Part shown: one piece after another, positions 3,816-6,521 of the stretch
Layout: every line of letters begins with the position of its first letter
Numbering within the stretch: position 1 is the first letter of the stretch
Assembly: GCA_009777365.1 (NCBI GenBank)
Contig: WRLZ01000039.1
Location: forward strand, 1 to 6,521
Length of the DNA stretch: 6,521 bases
Direction of reading: 5' to 3'
Source of the DNA: Candidatus Saccharimonadota bacterium
Lineage (GTDB): Bacteria > Patescibacteriota > Saccharimonadia > Saccharimonadales > Saccharimonadaceae
Made by a program: the position numbers and the translations under genes
The notes under the pieces: model-generated
Told to the model about the DNA's origin: nothing
Database searches by the model: none
The model's input: the letters and a program-made list of their open reading frames with translations, nothing else

Positions 3816-5198
3816 ATGCTACACATCTCAAATCTCACATTTTCACACGCAAACAAGACTCTTTTTGATAGCCTAAACCTCAATCTGCCCAGCAGTGAGA
3901 AAATCGCTATCATTGGCGACAACGGAGCTGGCAAAACCACGCTACTGCGACTAATAGCTGGCGAGCTCACGCCCGATGATGGCTACGCACGAGCCATTGG
4001 CGAAGTCGGCTATCTCAAGCAGACCCACGAGGACTTAGCGGACAAGTCTGGTGGGGAACGGACAAAAATGAAGCTGGAAGCTCTTTTTGATGAGCGACCA
4101 AATGTCTTGCTACTAGACGAGCCGACAAATAACCTAGACCAAGAAGCGAGAGCCTGGCTCCACAACGAACTCCAACATTTTGATGGTTTGGTATTGTTAG
4201 TAAGCCACGATCGTAATTTCATAAACCAAGTGGCAGACAAAGTGCTAGAAATCAAAGACGGAAAAGCCGAATTATACAACGGCAACTACTCGGACTATTT
4301 AACAAGGACGGAGCAGATTAAAAACGAGCAAAGCTTCGCCTACGAGAAAGCGAATCGAGAAAGGCAAAAACTCTTGAAGCAAATCTCCGTTGCTAAAAAC
4401 CAAGCCAACAAGGTCGGCAATCGGAGTTTTGACAAGGTACGAGATGAAAGCAAGACTAAGTTCCGTGCCGGCAAAAGTAGCTCCGAGAGCCACGCTGGCA
4501 AGATTATAAAAGCGATTAGCTCTAAGCTTGAACGGCTAAACGATATACAGAAGCCACTAGAGCGCAAAACCTACTCTGCACAAGTATCGTCTAACTTCAC
4601 GCACGACCGACAATTGCTAAAAGTAGAAAATTTGGCTAAAAGCTATGGCGACAAGTGTTTATTCAGCAATCTTGATTTTGAGGTAAGAACTGGCGAGCGA
4701 GTTCGTGTAATCGGTGGCAACGGCACGGGGAAAAGCACTCTATTCAAGATTGTTCTAGGTGAAGTTGAAGCAGATAGTGGCACGATAAAGCTCACCCCAA
4801 ACCTTAAGCTCGGCTATATCTCACAAGATGTTTTTGGCTTAAATCTTGACGAGAGTTTCATAGACCAAATTGACATTGCCGATAGAAGTGAGATATTCCG
4901 AGCCGCTTCAACTATGGATTTTGAGCCGTCAGATATGTCAATCCTTGTTGGCAAACTATCGCGAGGGCAAATTACAAAGCTGGCTGTGTTAAAGATAATC
5001 TTGGCGCCAATAGACTTGCTAATTCTTGACGAGCTAACCAACCACCTAGACATTAGAGCGAGAGCGAACATTGAAAACGCATTGTCTGAATATAAGGGGG
5101 CGGTTCTAGTGGCTACGCACGATGAGGTGTTTGTGAACACCCTGAACATAGACCGAAATTTGAACCTCTCGATAGATGCAGAACGAGCCTCCAGGTGA
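3816..5198 (+). CDS. ABC-F ATPase, antibiotic-resistance (ribosome protection) type
   Basis: A 460-residue protein with two ATP-binding domains and no membrane segments, the ABC-F layout. Domain 1 has Walker A GDNGAGKTT (34-42), signature KSGGE (77-81), Walker B and catalytic Glu in LLLDEPTNNLD (98-108) and switch His131. A charged linker (about 165-265, QIKNEQSFAYEKANRERQK) reaches the ribosome in this family. Domain 2 has Walker A GGNGTGKST (300-308), a weak signature LSRGQ (381-385), LLILDELTNHLD (401-412) and His435. Only seven residues separate the first Q-loop (Q69) from KSGGE. That very short first helical subdomain is seen in the Vga/Lsa/Msr/VmlR class and not in EttA- or Uup-like factors, so I infer displacement of ribosome-bound antibiotics. 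The drug class cannot be read. AAAGGA (3804-3809) lies 6 bases before the ATG. The DEP-to-DEL change in domain 2 is unusual. Its codons look more AT-rich than those of the transporter and mutM, so transfer is possible. Confidence 0.85.
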   Translation: MLHISNLTFSHANKTLFDSLNLNLPSSEKIAIIGDNGAGKTTLLRLIAGELTPDDGYARAIGEVGYLKQTHEDLADKSGGERTKMKLEALFDERPNVLLLDEPTNNLDQEARAWLHNELQHFDGLVLLVSHDRNFINQVADKVLEIKDGKAELYNGNYSDYLTRTEQIKNEQSFAYEKANRERQKLLKQISVAKNQANKVGNRSFDKVRDESKTKFRAGKSSSESHAGKIIKAISSKLERLNDIQKPLERKTYSAQVSSNFTHDRQLLKVENLAKSYGDKCLFSNLDFEVRTGERVRVIGGNGTGKSTLFKIVLGEVEADSGTIKLTPNLKLGYISQDVFGLNLDESFIDQIDIADRSEIFRAASTMDFEPSDMSILVGKLSRGQITKLAVLKIILAPIDLLILDELTNHLDIRARANIENALSEYKGAVLVATHDEVFVNTLNIDRNLNLSIDAERASR

Positions 5199-5204
5199 GG
5201 CTCG
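5184..5204. terminator. Hairpin over the ABC-F stop codon, possible two-way terminator
   Basis: CGAGCCTC (5184-5191) pairs perfectly with GAGGCTCG (5197-5204) around the loop CAGGT. The ABC-F stop TGA (5196-5198) lies in the loop/stem. On the minus strand it follows the tRNA gene by 17 bases and is followed by TTCTGC, a poor U-tract. It may end one or both convergent transcripts, but it is not a textbook terminator. The last residues ERASR of the ABC-F protein are encoded by it. Confidence 0.4.
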
Positions 5205-5221
5205 CCCGTAATTCCATCTAC

Positions 5222-5311
5222 TGGCGGAGAGGATGGGATTTGAACCCACGAAGCAGTTGCCCGCTTACACGCTTTCCAAGCGTGCTCCTTAAACCACTCG
5301 GACACCTCTCC
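5222..5311 (-). tRNA. tRNA-Ser (anticodon GGA)
   Basis: The minus strand folds as a class II tRNA of 90 bases including an encoded CCA. The acceptor stem is GGAGAGG with CCTCTCC, discriminator G, CCA at 5224-5222. The anticodon stem CACGC/GCGTG encloses TTGGAAA, giving anticodon GGA, which reads UCC and UCU. A long variable arm (AAGC...GCTT) follows, as expected for serine. The T arm is TGGG/CCCA around TTCAAAT. It is convergent with the ABC-F gene, whose stop lies 23 bases away. Confidence 0.97.
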
Positions 5312-5325
5312 TTACGCCTGAATTT

Positions 5326-5334
5326 ATTCTACCA
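5326..5334 (-). promoter_or_regulatory. Extended -10 promoter of tRNA-Ser
   Basis: The minus strand reads TGgTAGAAT (5334-5326), ending 14 bases before the tRNA 5' end at 5311, a normal distance for tRNA transcription. The -35 region (TGGTAA at 17-base spacing) is weak. Confidence 0.55.
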
Positions 5335-5385
5335 TAATCTCGCTCTAATTACCAGCCACCCCTCAGTGGTCGTTGACGGTTTATA

Positions 5386-5988
5386 TCATCTTTCATTTCT
5401 CGGATCATACCTATCAAGCCAAGTCAGCTGAGATATGACATCGTTGAAGCTATTGGTTATTACTTGCAAGCCGTTTTCCTCCGCCTTGTCCACCAAATAA
5501 TCTTGAAAAGCCTGGGCGCGGCCAATATGGTCCAATTTGTAATGCGCGCGCTCATTGCCTTGGCGGCCTATTTGCTTTTTGTATTTTTCCTCATCGCTAG
5601 CGCGAATAACGAAATGCGTCCATTCAACCTCGGGAGGAAATGTGAATGTTCCAGGCAGTAAATGGATTCCCTCTAGAACCAGGCTCTCGTTTTCTTTTAT
5701 CGAGCGCCTAATGACCGCATCAATGCCAGGACGAACTATTTCCGCCTGCTTCATGAATCCCCAAAGCGGATCATCCTTAAATTCCGGCTGGAGATCGGGA
5801 GCGAGAATCGCAGAAGTATGCAAAACTTCGCGATCCGGATTACCTTCTTCTTTTGGCAAAGCGGCGCGCATAACTTCTCGGATAGTATCAGTACTGACTA
5901 AGCGGTAGATTTGTAGTCTCATGGCAATTTGATGAGCCAAGTAAAGTTTCCCGGCACCCGGAGCGCCGCTAACCATAATAATTCTCAT
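5386..5988 (-). CDS. P-loop kinase, 2-phosphoglycerate kinase-like
   Basis: A 200-residue P-loop NTPase resembling the 2-phosphoglycerate-kinase-like family. Landmarks are a Walker A at residues 8-15 (GAPGAGKL), the substrate-region motif STDTIREVMR (32-41), LHTSA (57-61), the FMKQAEIVRPGIDAVI helix (78-93), a Walker-B-like strand SLVLEGIHLLPG (102-113) and QDYLVDKAEENGLQVI (162-177). In methanogenic archaea the named enzyme phosphorylates 2-phosphoglycerate toward cyclic 2,3-diphosphoglycerate. Bacterial relatives are mostly uncharacterised, so the substrate is unknown. The residue after the Walker A lysine is Leu15, where Ser or Thr normally helps bind magnesium; this may weaken or abolish catalysis. 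The start at 5988 is supported by AAGGGAG (complement of 5997-6003), 8 bases upstream. It lies 26 bases after the membrane-protein gene, probably in one operon. Confidence 0.8.
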   Translation of the reverse strand: MRIIMVSGAPGAGKLYLAHQIAMRLQIYRLVSTDTIREVMRAALPKEEGNPDREVLHTSAILAPDLQPEFKDDPLWGFMKQAEIVRPGIDAVIRRSIKENESLVLEGIHLLPGTFTFPPEVEWTHFVIRASDEEKYKKQIGRQGNERAHYKLDHIGRAQAFQDYLVDKAEENGLQVITNSFNDVISQLTWLDRYDPRNER

Positions 5989-6014
5989 ATCAATATCTCC
6001 CTTGCTTCATAAGC

Positions 6015-6416
6015 CTACAATTCATCCGCCTCTTGGCTATAAATCTTCTTTTCAATCCTATCCGTGTCGCCGGAAATATCCGTAAGATGTTCCTTTTGCT
6101 CTTGCAACATCGCTAGCTGCTGCTTAATCAGTCGAAGCTCCTCTAACACATTCTCATGCGTGGCCCGTGTGATCTTCCCTTGCTTCTCTCCCTGAATGTT
6201 TGAAACGAACGCCAAGACCGGAAGCGCAATCGCCTGAAACACCGCCGAAATCCAAAACATCACAAACGTATACGGATCAGTCGCCGGGTAAGCTATCCCA
6301 ATAATTATAAGAACAATCGACAAAAGCCAAAACAACCACATCGACGACAGAATATCCGAAAGCCGCTCCGCAACCCACGCATTCATTTTCGCCACCATCC
6401 CTTTTTTCTTCCTCAT
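6015..6416 (-). CDS. Small two-helix membrane protein, DUF1003-like
   Basis: A 133-residue inner-membrane protein with two hydrophobic helices (about 26-44, SMWLFWLLSIVLIIIGIAY, and 50-71, ending ALPVLAFVSN) and a charged C-terminal coiled coil (about 82-128, HENVLEELRLIKQQLAML). The arrangement 'ERLSDILSSMWLF', a short loop with DPYTF, a second helix, then a polar N-Q/E-R stretch and coiled coil resembles DUF1003 and, less closely, low-affinity iron permease-like proteins. No function is established for DUF1003. The annotated ATG at 6416 lies 6 bases after a putative extended -10 and would be leaderless. Internal ATGs at residues 7 (MVAK) and 11 (MNAW) are alternatives, the latter with AAAGGG upstream. 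It leads a probable two-gene operon with the P-loop kinase. Confidence 0.6.
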   Translation of the reverse strand: MRKKKGMVAKMNAWVAERLSDILSSMWLFWLLSIVLIIIGIAYPATDPYTFVMFWISAVFQAIALPVLAFVSNIQGEKQGKITRATHENVLEELRLIKQQLAMLQEQKEHLTDISGDTDRIEKKIYSQEADEL

Positions 6417-6422
6417 ATCCTC

Positions 6423-6450
6423 ATTCTAACATGAACCATGCAAAACACAA
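6423..6450 (-). promoter_or_regulatory. Promoter of the membrane protein/kinase operon
   Basis: The minus strand has TTGTGT (complement of 6445-6450), a 16-base spacer and TGtTAGAAT (complement of 6423-6431), a good extended -10 promoter. The ATG at 6416 follows the hexamer by 6 bases (GAGGAT), the same spacing as at 780 and 3759. Confidence 0.55.
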
Positions 6451-6477
6451 AGTAGACTAATCCTAAGACCATGTCTC

Positions 6478-6521
6478 GTGAGCGAAGCGAACGCCGCAGG
6501 CTCTTTAGGAGTGAAGCCAAA
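6478..6521 (+). repeat. Dispersed repeat copy at the window end
   Basis: GTGAGCGAAGCGAACGCC (6478-6495) resembles the TAGCGAAGCG spacer of the mutM leader array. Bases 6492-6515 match 2075-2098 inside mutM at 21 of 24 positions (core CAGGCTCTTTAG). The repeat is cut by the window edge. An ATG at 6471 opens a plus frame (MSRERSERRRLF...) through it to the edge, with no ribosome binding site; it is too short and too repeat-like to call as a gene. Confidence 0.55.

Noticed and set aside
4814..5305. Minus-strand open frame of 163 codons
   Set aside because: Antisense to the second ATP-binding domain of the ABC-F gene and to part of the tRNA region; no motif or start signal.
5357..5377. CCCCTCAGTGGTCG as a solo end of the element A/B family
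   Set aside because: Only about 12 loosely matching bases; lacks CGAATCC and any partner end.
5195..5431. Plus-strand open frame of 78 codons
   Set aside because: It runs antisense through the tRNA-Ser gene; the peptide is a product of that structure.
5555..5908. Plus-strand open frame of 117 codons
   Set aside because: A shadow of the well-supported P-loop kinase on the other strand, without any start signal.

Overview
The window looks like a piece of a small-genome bacterium, most plausibly a Candidate Phyla Radiation (Patescibacteria) member. The reasons are compact single genes with few operons, short 5' regions, a dense load of small palindromic repeats between (and in one case inside) genes, and intergenic peptide relics of the type 'W..aRGG..G....GFR' that I associate with CPR surface proteins. 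This assignment is inference; no ribosomal marker is present. TGA is used as a stop and not within genes, so a code-25 lineage (Gracilibacteria/Absconditabacteria) is unlikely.

Layout: 1-239 is the 3' end of a stomatin/SPFH (band 7) membrane-scaffold protein (+). 240-779 has no real gene and holds a mirrored repeat, here called element A (315-656). 780-1634 is a cation diffusion facilitator with a manganese-type metal site (+). 1635-1820 is a promoter plus a leader packed with small hairpins. 1821-2747 is mutM, the 8-oxoguanine DNA glycosylase (+), which carries an extra in-frame segment encoded by the same kind of hairpin repeat. 2748-3128 holds element B (2781-3096), a second mirrored repeat. 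3129-3632 is a ClbS/DfsB-like four-helix protein (-), divergent from an ABC-F ATPase of the antibiotic-resistance type at 3816-5198 (+). A tRNA-Ser(GGA) lies at 5222-5311 (-). A P-loop kinase of the 2-phosphoglycerate-kinase type (5386-5988, -) follows a small two-helix membrane protein (6015-6416, -) in a probable operon. The last 50 bases hold another repeat copy.

The genes are mostly unrelated housekeeping and protection functions: metal export, oxidative-damage repair, ribosome protection and a putative genotoxin-protection protein. The clbS-like and ABC-F genes share a 183-base divergent intergenic region and could form a small self-protection pair.

The most unusual content is the repeat fraction. 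(1) Elements A and B have inverted ends (CGAATCCTCTG...). Each has two arms pointing at a central palindrome with core GTTATATAAC. Three of the four arms translate to a peptide beginning ESSGWSG/KSSEWSG and ending GF(R/C)G..VI-stop, like the C-terminus of C-type-lectin/FGE-sulfatase-type surface proteins. (2) A second family of 7-bp-stem mini-hairpins separated by GTAGCGA-type spacers occurs in the mutM leader, inside the mutM coding sequence, and (in related form) at the window end. (3) Four putative promoters share an extended -10 (TGnTAKAMT-like). In three of them the next ATG lies exactly 6 nt downstream, suggesting leaderless transcripts.
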